Source: Desmonostoc muscorum LEGE 12446
GTDB taxonomy: Bacteria > Cyanobacteriota > Cyanobacteriia > Cyanobacteriales > Nostocaceae
DNA length: 64,000 bases
Reading direction: 5' to 3'
NCBI RefSeq assembly: GCF_015207005.2
Contig: NZ_JADEXS020000001.1
Location: forward strand, 5,603,001 to 5,667,000
Shown: positions 1 to 8,582 of the stretch, in pieces
How the letters are laid out: the number at the start of each line of letters is the position of its first letter
Numbering within the stretch: position 1 is the first letter of the stretch
The notes under the pieces: model-generated
Databases searched by the model: none
What the model saw: only the letters and a program-made list of their open reading frames with translations
Told to the model about the DNA's origin: nothing
Position numbers and translations under genes: made by a program

Positions 1-651
1 GGCTTCACTATTGCTACCTTCTGCGGCTTGTTCTATGTCTACGCTGGTTTCGGGGGGTTGCTGTTGGGAGAAAGTTTGCGCTCGCAGGATAATTAGCTGC
101 TGCTGACGGCCTGGTAAGGGAATTCGCCGCTTACCATAGCGCTCGGTAAATGCCATGTACTCAGACAATTCCAGAAGCGTTTGTGGCCGATAAGTGGCAC
201 CGAGTTGATTTTCTCGCCGGAAAGCGTTCAATGCTTCCAGATAAAAACTTTGTAGAAAATCTTCAATTATAGTCAGCCGCCCTTGATAGCTCAATTGCTT
301 CTGAGGAGGATTAATGTAACGATAAATAATAGCGCTCAAAGTACTGTGTAATTCTACCCTGCCCCGATTTGAACCCAACTGATAGTACCTGAGACACTGT
401 TGCAGCCGATGTCGAGCGAGGGTGAGTGCCGAGCTTTCCACAGCCCCGGAAGCTTGGATTCGTTTGCTTTCACTGCAAATCCGATAGACTTCGCTGGTAA
501 TTCGTCTTGCCACATCATGACAATTTTGTTCCGAAGCTTTGGTTGATTGCTGGAACTCCCTGGACAGGAGTTGAAAGATCACCTCCACACCAATAGAATT
601 TTCTCCCAGAAAAGTTGCAGATGGAATAGTTGCGGTTGCGGCTGAATTCAT
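1..651 (-). CDS. hetZ: HetZ, heterocyst differentiation protein (N-terminal part, cut by window edge)
   Basis: The frame opens with ATG at 651 and stays open for 217 codons to base 1, so the C-terminal part lies outside. The protein starts MNSAATATIPSATFLGENS and contains the segments SESKRIQASGAVES, RHRLQQCLRYYQLGSNRG and FTERYGKRRIPLPGRQQQ, which I recognise as HetZ of heterocystous cyanobacteria (about 400 residues in Anabaena). HetZ acts early in heterocyst commitment, downstream of and together with HetR and HetP, and is a putative DNA-binding regulator. The neighbouring order (sds, murI, amiC2, amiC1) fits the Anabaena hetZ locus as I remember it. In the spacer 652-855 I see no convincing HetR-type inverted repeat. 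The identification rests on remembered sequence plus synteny. Confidence 0.85.
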   Translation of the reverse strand, partial: MNSAATATIPSATFLGENSIGVEVIFQLLSREFQQSTKASEQNCHDVARRITSEVYRICSESKRIQASGAVESSALTLARHRLQQCLRYYQLGSNRGRVELHSTLSAIIYRYINPPQKQLSYQGRLTIIEDFLQSFYLEALNAFRRENQLGATYRPQTLLELSEYMAFTERYGKRRIPLPGRQQQLIILRAQTFSQQQPPETSVDIEQAAEGSNSEA

Positions 652-855
652 AGTCTCGGTTTTCAAAAGACCTTAAGGTATTTAAATACAACCTGTACGA
701 CCGTGGGTGTTGGCTTTTTGAGTTTTGCTTATAAGCTAAATGCAGACCAATCCTACGTTGAAGATGTGCCTGATGTTATTATTCCCAAATTTAATGGGAT
801 TGTTCACATTTTGTAGATGTTATTGCCATTACCCAGGAGCCGTATACAAGTCATT

Positions 856-1329
856 ATGGATTTAGAAGCACAAATTCAATTGCTGATTGACAATGCACCC
901 CGCGATGGTATAACACCAAATCTAATTTCAGCAATTGCTCCTTCCCTGAGAGCGATCGCTCAAAAATTACGTTACTCCCAGTACTATATTCTCCAAAGTT
1001 CGGAGGGCAACTGGGTTTTAACTACACTGAGCAATCGTACTAATCCAGGATTGGAAAAGCGAGTGGTTTACGCTTTCCCTACCATACAGGATGTCTCCCT
1101 AATTTCCACTGCTGGGCTTGACCCTCAAATGCTAACTAAAATTGTTCCCGTCACCCATATTTTGTTTCAATTGGTGGCATTAGAACCCGTAGATAGTATC
1201 GTTTTTTTGGAAACACCGGGTCAGACCACTCATACCTTTGAAGTCCGGCGAACTGAGTTAGAAAAACTCATGCAACAAAAGCTGCGACAGATGCGATCGC
1301 CTAAACACATACCCCCTGATATTGCATAG
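856..1329 (+). CDS. Conserved cyanobacterial hypothetical protein, about 157 aa
   Basis: The chosen start is ATG 856 (MDLEAQIQLLIDNAPRDG); an upstream in-frame ATG at 817 would add 13 residues that look like non-coding sequence. The protein is soluble, with no signal peptide or membrane segment, and mixed alpha/beta in character. It ends in a basic helix (ELEKLMQQKLRQMR). I recognise it only as a conserved neighbour of hetZ in Nostoc-type genomes and cannot assign a function. It is divergent from hetZ (205-bp spacer) and is followed at 1384-1412 by a strong hairpin terminator, so it is probably a single-gene transcript. Confidence 0.7.
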   Translation: MDLEAQIQLLIDNAPRDGITPNLISAIAPSLRAIAQKLRYSQYYILQSSEGNWVLTTLSNRTNPGLEKRVVYAFPTIQDVSLISTAGLDPQMLTKIVPVTHILFQLVALEPVDSIVFLETPGQTTHTFEVRRTELEKLMQQKLRQMRSPKHIPPDIA

Positions 1330-1383
1330 AATAATTTTGGCTTTGAGATTTTTTCGATACAAGCCAATATCTGTCTTTAAAAC

Positions 1384-1412
1384 TTATGAGCGCCAATTTT
1401 TGGCGCTCATAA
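1384..1412 (+). terminator. Rho-independent terminator after the hetZ-neighbour gene
   Basis: A 13-bp perfect stem (TTATGAGCGCCAA paired with TTGGCGCTCATAA) with a 3-nt loop, followed by TTTTCTAA. It starts 55 bp after the stop codon of the upstream gene. Confidence 0.75.
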
Positions 1413-1490
1413 TTTTCTAAAAAATTTTCAATTTCCAATCTGTCTGCAAAAATTTGCTCAATCGGGAAACCATTTTTTCCCTTATCGCTT

Positions 1491-1930
1491 TGCAATGTCT
1501 AGAATCGATTAAAAAACAGTTAGCAGTGAACAATTTTCAATTTTTTGTTTAGCTTCTTCTAAAATACAAGGTCAGATTTTAACTCTCTGCAATATCTAGA
1601 ATCGATTAAAAAACAGTTACTAGTGAACAATTTTCAATTTTTTGTTTAGCTTCTTCTAAAATACAAGGTCAGATTTTAACTCTCTGCAATATCTAGAATC
1701 GATTAAAAAACAGTTACTAGTGAACAATTTTCAATTTTTTGTTTAGTAGTCGTAGGTTGGGTTGAGGAACCTAGCAAGATCCCACAGGGTAACCCAACAT
1801 TTCTGATTTTTTCGGTTCTCACAGGATAAACCCAACCTACGGTTAGTATTTTCAACTCTGTGCAATATCTAACAATTGATTAAAAAACAGTTACCACTGA
1901 ACAATTTTCAATTTTTGTGTTTAGCTTCTG
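1491..1930. repeat. 97-bp tandem repeat array, four copies, the third interrupted
   Basis: Copies begin with TGCAATRTCTAGAATCGATT at 1491, 1588 and 1685, a period of exactly 97 bp. A fourth, more diverged copy begins at 1861. Each copy carries AAAAAACAGTTA, then TGAACAATTTTCAATTTTT. The third copy is split by a 91-bp element with inverted ends (1751-1841), so its tail resumes after 1842. There are no unique spacers between copies, so this is not CRISPR. No open frame of note runs through it. The rest of the spacer to sds, 1931-2074, shows nothing I can name. Confidence 0.85.
1751..1841. mobile_element. MITE-like element with CGTAGGTTGGGTT ends
   Basis: Perfect 13-bp terminal inverted repeats, CGTAGGTTGGGTT at 1751-1763 and its complement at 1829-1841, bound a 91-bp non-coding element that contains a second internal inverted pair. 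It sits inside copy 3 of the 97-bp tandem repeat, which shows it arrived as an insertion. Short flanking TAGT-like direct repeats are possible but not clear. GTAGGTTGGGTT elements are common in filamentous cyanobacteria as far as I remember. Confidence 0.75.
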
Positions 1931-2074
1931 TTGAGCCAGAAATACCCACCCAAAAATAGTTGTGCAGGTTTGACTGAGGCAGAACTTACGCAACTGGCAC
2001 GTTCGCACAAGTCGGAAAACGCGCCTAAGCAACTGGCTCAACTTTTGGCAAAATTTAAAATCTAAAATTCGTTT

Positions 2075-3046
2075 TTAATAAAGCCGACTCAGTGCATAGT
2101 CAGCTATGTTAATCAATGCCTGCTGGGACTCTGACGGCGGCAGAACTGCAAGATGTTCAATTGCCAATTTAGTATGATGAGCAGCTAATTCTCGCGCTTG
2201 CTGTATACCCTGGCTATCTTGAATCAGTGCTAATGCTTGCTCTAAATCCCCTTCTTGAGCAAATTCTCTTTCAATCAGCACTTCCAAGTATGGTTTTTCC
2301 GCTAAAGCAAATAAAACCGGTGCAGTCAGATTACCACTTTTAAGATCCGATGCCACTGGTTTACCCAAGGTATCTGTTGTACTGGTGAAATCTAGAATGT
2401 CATCAACAATTTGAAATGCTATGCCAAGGTCACGACCATAGCTATACAGATGCTCAACAGTTTCTCGAGACACTTCACTGAGTAACCCAGCGGCTTTGGA
2501 ACTATTAGCAATTAACGAAGCTGTTTTGTAATAACTCTTTTGGAGGTAAGTTTCAATAGAGATACCAGCATCAAAACGATTCAATCCCTGCTGAATCTCC
2601 CCAGTAGCTAGATCCATAATCACTTCTGAGAGCAGTTTCACCACCTCCAAATTGTCTAAGTTTGCTAAATACCATGAAGATTGGGCAAAGAGAAAATCTC
2701 CTGCTAATATGGCAATGCGGTTACCAAACAAACTATGAACGGTGGCAACGCCTCGCCGCACGTCTGATTCATCTACCACATCATCGTGTACCAAGCTTGC
2801 TGTATGAATCATTTCGGTAATCTCAGCTAAGCGGCGATGACGCGGGGTGATTTCTTGCTCTAACATTGTTGCCCGCGATATTAGCAAGACAATTGCTGGC
2901 CTGATACGCTTTCCCCCAGCTCCGAATAAATGTTCGGCTGCTGCAAACAAAATGGGGTGGCGATTTCCAACTAGCTGTTTGAGGTTATCTGCTAGTTGTC
3001 GCAGGTCTGCTTCCACAGGGGTAAACAGGGAGGTGGCTGGGGTCAT
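2075..3046 (-). CDS. sds: All-trans polyprenyl (solanesyl) diphosphate synthase
   Basis: The 323-residue protein is a trans-isoprenyl diphosphate synthase. It shows the first aspartate-rich motif in HDDVVDESDVRRG (around residues 87-99), the second in QIVDDILDF (around 215-223), the GGKRIRP substrate-binding segment near the N-terminus and the conserved GDFLFA. These enzymes add isopentenyl units to allylic diphosphates. In cyanobacteria the long-chain form makes the nonaprenyl tail of plastoquinone. The length and the LFAAAEHLFGAGGKRIRP start fit solanesyl rather than geranylgeranyl (CrtE) synthase, but product length cannot be read from sequence. The gene lies alone between the repeat array and a 1.1-kb gene-poor stretch. 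Confidence 0.88.
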   Translation of the reverse strand: MTPATSLFTPVEADLRQLADNLKQLVGNRHPILFAAAEHLFGAGGKRIRPAIVLLISRATMLEQEITPRHRRLAEITEMIHTASLVHDDVVDESDVRRGVATVHSLFGNRIAILAGDFLFAQSSWYLANLDNLEVVKLLSEVIMDLATGEIQQGLNRFDAGISIETYLQKSYYKTASLIANSSKAAGLLSEVSRETVEHLYSYGRDLGIAFQIVDDILDFTSTTDTLGKPVASDLKSGNLTAPVLFALAEKPYLEVLIEREFAQEGDLEQALALIQDSQGIQQARELAAHHTKLAIEHLAVLPPSESQQALINIADYALSRLY

Positions 3047-4195
3047 GGATGGGCGGACTCTGACTTAGGTTACGAAAGTTTACATATCCTTTACTCATTT
3101 TAAGATAACCCTGTGCCAGCGCAAAGTTTTCATCAGTAATCCCATACTCATAAAATCTACTGGAGGAAATCTTAGCTAATACAGTTTTTGTCAATAAGCA
3201 ATTATGCTTAATATTGATATATTTCTGAGAATATGGGAAAAGTGTTCACTGAAGATCGTGTTACTGAAGTCTTGTTAAATTTTCTTTAAGTGTGGGGCAC
3301 TGTCTAAAAGATAAAAATAAGGCTTTATCAGTGCCCATTCCAGAAAAATTGAAATCAAGCAGTTGGTGCAAGATATCAGGGTATCCACTTGCCGTATTTG
3401 TACATAGTCCCCTACAGACAAAACAACAGATTAAGTATTATTGCTTATTTACAATAATGAGAGAAAGTGTATTAGATTCAATCATGTAAGACTAAATTTT
3501 TTTTCAGCTTGAAGTGTAGCTCTTGAAAAAATTTGAAATTTAGCAGACGAGTGGGCTTAAAATTCAAGGCTGTTGTGTTACGCTAAAATATAGGAATTTT
3601 AAATTTTTCAGATACTCACACACCAAAAGTAGGTCACCTGCTAGTTGATTTTACTGAAATGGTAGTTGTGTGTATAAAATAACTATTCGCTGGTGACATT
3701 GAGGGAATAACTCCTTTGATTTCTCCGACGATATGCGAAACTCCTAGTTTGGAGCTATGCAATACCCCTATGGGAAGCCCTTCGGGTGACGCTCCTTCTC
3801 TGCGAGACGCTAAACAAACGTAGCTAAGGGTAGGCTAAGGTCAACTAGGTCTTAAAGTTCTTCTTTATGACTCTGTTGGCTCAAAGGTACACTTTTTTAG
3901 CTGACGTTGAGCGCAAGGGTTAATCCTGTCACAGTAGTGTTGAGCAAAAATAACGCAGATCGAGTAGACCGCTGAGAATTGCAGTATTAGGTTGTCTTTT
4001 GGCAACTGAGCTGCTGTGGGATTTATGGTCTGCAAAAACTTGCATTAGATAATAAATTATTTGTCCGTAGAGAATCTGATCTCTATAGGTAGATTCACTA
4101 TAGCAAACTACAGTCATCAAGAACGTACTTGGTTGGCTGAAGTTCTACTAATTTCATGAAATTTTGTATTGCTTACCAAGGGTGCTAGTAGAACA
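3047..4195. other. Gene-poor spacer between sds and the small membrane protein
   Basis: No open frame here looks coding; the longest (about 65 codons near 3292-3489) has no recognisable features. At 3794-3811 lies CCTTCTCTGCGAGACGCT, which recurs inverted at 22617-22634 and belongs to a dispersed cyanobacterial repeat. The rest is AT-rich sequence in which I see nothing further. Confidence 0.6.
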
Positions 4196-4393
4196 ATGAT
4201 TTACGGAAGTGTGCCTATGATGATTTTTATTTTAGCGTCTGGATATTTGTTCACAGTCTACCTGTTATTAGCACTAGCAAAGCGGACGGGTACAAAGGCT
4301 GCTCCGGCAAGTTTTGCTTCATCTGGTAAAGAAAAACATGAGCAGGAGATATCAATCAGGACAAAGGTGACTGAAGCGGTCAATAGTCAATAG
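4196..4393 (+). CDS. Small single-pass membrane protein, 65 aa, unknown function
   Basis: From ATG 4196 the product reads MIYGSVPMMIFILASGYLF and continues as one hydrophobic helix (about residues 5-30), then a hydrophilic charged tail ending in VTEAVNSQ. An upstream TTG at 4169 is an alternative start. The membrane segment followed by KRTG looks like a real small protein, but I do not recognise a family. It converges on murI; the spacer is filled by a TCATTGG repeat with self-complementary character. Confidence 0.5.
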   Translation: MIYGSVPMMIFILASGYLFTVYLLLALAKRTGTKAAPASFASSGKEKHEQEISIRTKVTEAVNSQ

Positions 4394-4452
4394 TCATTGG
4401 TCATTGGTCATTGGTGATTTGCAAATGACAAATGACTATTGACCAATGACAA
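4381..4452. repeat. TCATTGG-type short repeats with inverted copies
   Basis: Direct copies of GGTCATTGGTCATTGGT are followed by the complementary ATGACAAATGACTATTGACCAATGAC. The region can fold into an imperfect hairpin and lies between two convergent genes, so it may act as a two-way terminator. Confidence 0.55.
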
Positions 4453-4459
4453 ATTAATT

Positions 4460-5326
4460 TTATTGGAGTTGGGAAATAGCGATATCAGTGAAGCAAACCT
4501 GTTCAACCAGGGGTGTATGGCCTAGCCAGTGAACTCCGGATTGGGAAAACTGTTGTGGACAACCACTAACGGCAAAGCGAGTTGGTAGTGGTGGGTGGGT
4601 ATTTCTTAAGCCTAGTAGGTCTAGTTCTTGGGCACAAGCTACGACAACATGAACAGCTGGGTCAACGAGCTGGACTTGAGAGGGGACGAGCGATCGCAAT
4701 ACTGGTGTGAGCAGCGGATAATGAGTACAGCCGTGGACTAAGGTATCAATTTCCTGCTCTAATAAAGGTTCTAAATAGCCTCGTGCTACTTCAGCTGTGT
4801 AAGGGTCGTGAATGCGGTTTTGCTCAATCAGTGGCACAAACTCTGGACATCCAACTTGCCAGACTTGGACATTGGGATTAATTTCGAGTATGGCGTGCTT
4901 ATAAGCATTACTCTTAGCTGTGGCGGGAGTGGCAATTACACCGATGCGCTTTCCCATCTGGACTGCTGCCCTTGCCCCTGGTAGGATTACTCCTAGTATG
5001 GGTACGCTAAATTCTTGACGCACAGTTTCTAACGCTAGGGCAGAACTGGTGTTACAAGCCATAATCACCATTTTTACCTGCTGCTGTTGTAGCCAGGTGA
5101 GGATTTCACGGGTAAATTGTAAAATTTCTGCTTGTGAACGAATTCCGTAAGGAAGCCGAGCTGTATCCCCAAAATAAACAATTGATTCATTCGGAAGTTG
5201 GCGATATAGTTGTCGCAGTACTGTCAATCCTCCCACACCACTATCAAAGATACCAATTGGGGCGCGTTGGGGTTCTTGATTAGAAAAATCGTCAAGATTT
5301 CCTTCAAAAATGGAAGATGAATACAC
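4460..5326 (-). CDS. murI: Glutamate racemase
   Basis: The 288-residue protein interconverts L- and D-glutamate to supply D-Glu for peptidoglycan precursors in the cytoplasm. It shows the family landmarks in order: IGIFDSGVGGLTV near residue 25, YFGDTARLPYG, the first catalytic cysteine in MACNTSSALA, and the second in LVHGCTHYPLL. The first 20 residues (MYSSSIFEGNLDDFSNQEPQ) are not part of the core fold, so initiation downstream is possible, although no internal Met precedes IGIFD. It lies downstream of the amiC pair on the same strand, separated by a radical-SAM remnant, which fits a peptidoglycan gene neighbourhood. Confidence 0.95.
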   Translation of the reverse strand: MYSSSIFEGNLDDFSNQEPQRAPIGIFDSGVGGLTVLRQLYRQLPNESIVYFGDTARLPYGIRSQAEILQFTREILTWLQQQQVKMVIMACNTSSALALETVRQEFSVPILGVILPGARAAVQMGKRIGVIATPATAKSNAYKHAILEINPNVQVWQVGCPEFVPLIEQNRIHDPYTAEVARGYLEPLLEQEIDTLVHGCTHYPLLTPVLRSLVPSQVQLVDPAVHVVVACAQELDLLGLRNTHPPLPTRFAVSGCPQQFSQSGVHWLGHTPLVEQVCFTDIAISQLQ

Positions 5327-5426
5327 AGGCAGATATTGATTTAGGTTTTTGGATATAAAATACAGAATCTAGCAGACAATTTACAAATTTACCACTAAAT
5401 TCTGCACGCAAAAGCAGGATATATAG

Positions 5427-6056
5427 TTAGTTATTAATTAGCCCTGAATATTCCCCGTTATAGTTAGTAAATTCATTCTTTGATCTGCGAATCTTAGATA
5501 GACGAATTTGCCAATCGGAAACCTGCTCGTAGGTAAGGTGATGAGTATTGCAAGTCGGTGTCCATAGCCCTCCCCAAACACAGGGGTCTTCAAACTGCAA
5601 CAGACCTAACTTGCGTAAGTTGTGGGATTGGGGAGTTCCTGGCAAGGGGGCTATGCTATACACAGCAATCTGAAATTCCAATTCTCGGTTAATCTCTACC
5701 AGTTCATCCACAAGTCCTGAGATCGCTTCCTCAAGATGTAACAAGCTATCATCGTCATGATCTGGTAGCCCGATAATAATGCCATAAGCAATAACAGGTA
5801 TAACAGTTCGGACGACAGATTTCATTAATGTACAATGCTCTTGCCACGGCAACAACTTGCTGTATGCTTCTCGCCCAAAAACGGGACGTTCCGCAGGGAT
5901 ATAAGCTAAAGGACAACCTACTTTGCCATCCCAGCCAAACAGTGCTTGAATAACTTCTTCGTCCGGGCTGAGATCGGTATTGCCGTAGTTGCGTCCATGT
6001 CCCACCGTGGCTTTCCGCAGTTCTAAACCATTAGGCCACATCAGAGATATTCCCAT
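5427..6056 (-). pseudogene. C-terminal remnant of a B12-binding-type radical SAM protein
   Basis: The 209-residue frame carries motifs I associate with the C-terminal half of a cyanobacterial cobalamin-binding radical SAM protein: KATVGHGRNYGNTDLSPDEE, AYIPAERPVFGREAY, YGIIIGLPDHDDDSL, then PGTPQSHNLRKLG. The B12-binding domain and the CxxxCxxC iron-sulfur motif are absent. Upstream of ATG 6056 the frame stays open only about 14 codons, still family-like near the junction (KVNMGISLMWPNGLEL), and then meets TAA. So this is the 3' piece of a gene that lost its front. Domain assignment is from memory; I infer it is non-functional. Confidence 0.65.
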
Positions 6057-6190
6057 GTTAACCTTGACATTTCGTAATATATTTGGTTTTTTTGTGCTAA
6101 CTTACTTACCCAGGTATAAAGCGTGTTTTACTCCTGAATTTTGTTAGCACAGCGGGACGTAACCCATTCTGAATTCTGAATTCTGTTATA

Positions 6191-8101
6191 CTACCGCTGT
6201 AAGTATTTGAGGATGCCACGAGCGATCGCTTCTGCCATCCGATTTTGATATTCTGGTGTTGCTAATCTGGGATTATCCTCGTTACCAGTCATATAACCTG
6301 TTTCCACTAAAATCGAGGGCATAGAGCTTTTCCTGAGAACGTAAAATCTAGCTTTACGGGTTCCTCGGTCTTTAATGGTAGGGATATTTTGCAGAATGCT
6401 ATTACGAACTACTTCAGCTAGAGCATAACCGCTGTCGTAATAGTAGACTTCTAAGCCATTGACACTAGGACGATTATCAACTGAATTGGCGTGAATGCTG
6501 ACAAACAAAGTCGCATTAACTCGCTCAGCGATGTCTACCCGTCCCTGAAGTTCGACGAAAAAGTCTGCGTCCCTTGTTAATACTGCTTGTACACCATTTT
6601 GCTCTAAAATCGCTGCTACCCTTTTACCAATAGGCAAGATTACATCCTTTTCTAACAGTCCGCCCAAACCAGGGGCACCTGAGTCTTTACCACCGTGTCC
6701 TGGGTCAATAACCACCAGCAATTTCCCTCTGGGAACTGGGGGGCGTGGCTGTGGCTGGTATGTAGGACGAGGATTATCTGTGGGGCTGGGGAGTTGACCT
6801 TGGTTTGGTGATGGTAGGGGAGGTAAAAGAATGGGGGGTGTGATGCTACCAGAGCGTTGTAATTCTAAAGCCAAAAGTTGGTCACCAACCTGGTTAAGTT
6901 CGCCAATTTTTACTCCCGCTGCTGGTTGAACCAAGACAGTGACAGTATTTTCTGCTTGTGGTTGGAGGCGAACGCGGAGGATAGGACTATTAGGATTAAA
7001 AGTAGGCCCTTTAACTTTAGGAGCTAATCGAGCATTGTTGATAGTGATGCGGAATAAGCCAGAGGTTCTATCCCAGCCTCCTGTGGCAGATAAACTTTGG
7101 TCGGCTCTAATTAATAGTTGTGTGCCATTGCCAGCTAGTTCCACAGACTCAATGGTGGCTGGTGAATTGTTCGCAGATGGTACGGGGCGTGGAGTATTAT
7201 TACCTGGTAACTGAGCAATACCACGACTGGGGAGAAGCACGAAACCACCAACACTACTGGTAGTTACCCGCCAGTCAGAAGCATTTTTGTCCACCTGTAA
7301 GGTCATGCGAACAACAGATGGGCTACTTTCCAGTCGGGAGAACTGGATGCGGCTAACTCCGTAGCGATTAATTGGCAAATCTCGCTGTTCTAGATTTGGT
7401 GAGAGAGTTGCGCCAGCGATGTCGATGTTAATTTTCTGGCGATCGCTGCTACGATTAACTTGAATCTGAGGATTACCGCCACTAGTGGCGACGAAAAAGC
7501 CATCACCCGTGATTCGTAAGTTTTCAATTTGGGTAACTCTGGCGACAACTGTTGGCCTATTAGATGGATTAGCGCCGGTTGTCACCACATTATAAATATT
7601 TCTAGGGGAGAACGCTGGTGTAGATGTTCTCGGTGAAGTTTCTGTGGCTATTTGTTGTTCTTGAGTATTTCTTGAAGGTAGATTTTCGGCTTGTGGCGTA
7701 GGTAATTGCACTATCCAGCGTTCACGAAGTGTCCCCGCAGGGGATTCGCCAGTTGTACCTCTAAATTGTACTCCTTTGGGGTCTAAAGTATAACCAGGCG
7801 TCAGTTCGACGACTATGCGTGTTGTTTGTTCGTCAAATTGCCCGATGCGGATAGCGCGAATTGCACCACCTACTTGTTCGGTTAGCTGCGGACGCCCAAA
7901 TGTCGTTCCTGGCAAATCAATTACCAGCCGAGTCGGGTCGAAAATTAACTGTGCTTGGGGTTGGACATCTCCCAAAGTATTAATTTCCAGTTTGTTTTGA
8001 TTGGCATCAAAGCGCCAAGATTCGAGTCTCGCGGCCATTGCCGGCGACGACAGCATGAAGATAGTTCCAATAGTACTGGGTAGTAACCAGCGTAATTTCA
8101 C
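6191..8101 (-). CDS. amiC2: N-acetylmuramoyl-L-alanine amidase AmiC2-type (septal nanopore driller)
   Basis: The 636-residue secreted protein has a signal peptide (about residues 1-23, ending SPAMAA), two AMIN domains (about 25-130 and 320-410) that bind peptidoglycan or cell-envelope structures, a proline-rich linker (about 425-460) and a C-terminal Amidase_3 zinc domain. That domain shows VVIDPGHGGKDSGAPG (zinc His), the second zinc site near GLLEKDVIL, FVSIHANS, and the catalytic Glu in SILVETGYMTG. The family cuts the amide bond between MurNAc and L-Ala. In Nostoc/Anabaena AmiC2 (HcwA) perforates septal peptidoglycan for cell-cell communication. It follows its paralogue amiC1, with a near-identical leader before both start codons. 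Confidence 0.92.
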   Translation of the reverse strand: MKLRWLLPSTIGTIFMLSSPAMAARLESWRFDANQNKLEINTLGDVQPQAQLIFDPTRLVIDLPGTTFGRPQLTEQVGGAIRAIRIGQFDEQTTRIVVELTPGYTLDPKGVQFRGTTGESPAGTLRERWIVQLPTPQAENLPSRNTQEQQIATETSPRTSTPAFSPRNIYNVVTTGANPSNRPTVVARVTQIENLRITGDGFFVATSGGNPQIQVNRSSDRQKINIDIAGATLSPNLEQRDLPINRYGVSRIQFSRLESSPSVVRMTLQVDKNASDWRVTTSSVGGFVLLPSRGIAQLPGNNTPRPVPSANNSPATIESVELAGNGTQLLIRADQSLSATGGWDRTSGLFRITINNARLAPKVKGPTFNPNSPILRVRLQPQAENTVTVLVQPAAGVKIGELNQVGDQLLALELQRSGSITPPILLPPLPSPNQGQLPSPTDNPRPTYQPQPRPPVPRGKLLVVIDPGHGGKDSGAPGLGGLLEKDVILPIGKRVAAILEQNGVQAVLTRDADFFVELQGRVDIAERVNATLFVSIHANSVDNRPSVNGLEVYYYDSGYALAEVVRNSILQNIPTIKDRGTRKARFYVLRKSSMPSILVETGYMTGNEDNPRLATPEYQNRMAEAIARGILKYLQR

Positions 8102-8582
8102 AGTCCTTTCTCCTGATTCACATTCATGGGAGCCGTCAAAATCTCAACATATTGGCAAATCCTCACACCGTCACCGCCTACACTTGAGTTTTGCGCTGTT
8201 ATTAAGACACAGCTAATGGCGTAAAATATAGCACGCTCATCTGATTTTGCCATGCCATTAGCCAATATAAATTAGACCTAGAAAGCATCAGATGACAATA
8301 ACAAACAAGCGACTCTTGTCCCGCCGCAAGAATACCTAAATTTTTTACGTAAACCCCTAATCTTTGCTAGCAGTTGGGGTAAAGCAGGAGAAAAAATTAG
8401 TAATTTTTTGACTACAAGGGAGTAATTAGAATTATGCCAGTTAGGAGTTTGAGATTTTGATGAGTCCAGGTGAGGCGAATTTGTTCCCAACACCAGGAAT
8501 ATTCTCATCATAATCACTATTAAATTGTATAAATTTCGTCAATCATTTAAATGTATTTACTCAATAATTCAGACAAAATTAC
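8102..8582. other. amiC1-amiC2 intergenic region with the amiC leader
   Basis: Directly upstream of amiC2, bases 8102-8200 carry a leader also found before amiC1 (10461-10497 and 10671-10715): CAGTCCTTTCTCCT next to the start codon (read on the minus strand it gives an AGGA-type ribosome site), CACATTCATGGGAGCC and CCTACACTTGAG-like blocks. The remaining 380 bp hold no convincing gene; a 79-codon minus-strand frame at 8278-8517 has no family features. The leader probably includes the amiC2 promoter, which I cannot place exactly. Confidence 0.6.

Noticed and set aside
1491..1930. Regular repeat that might suggest a CRISPR array
   Set aside because: The 97-bp units are continuous direct repeats without unique spacers, and there are no cas genes.
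3292..3489. 65-codon plus-strand frame in the sds-murI spacer
   Set aside because: No ribosome site, composition like the surrounding AT-rich spacer, no family features.
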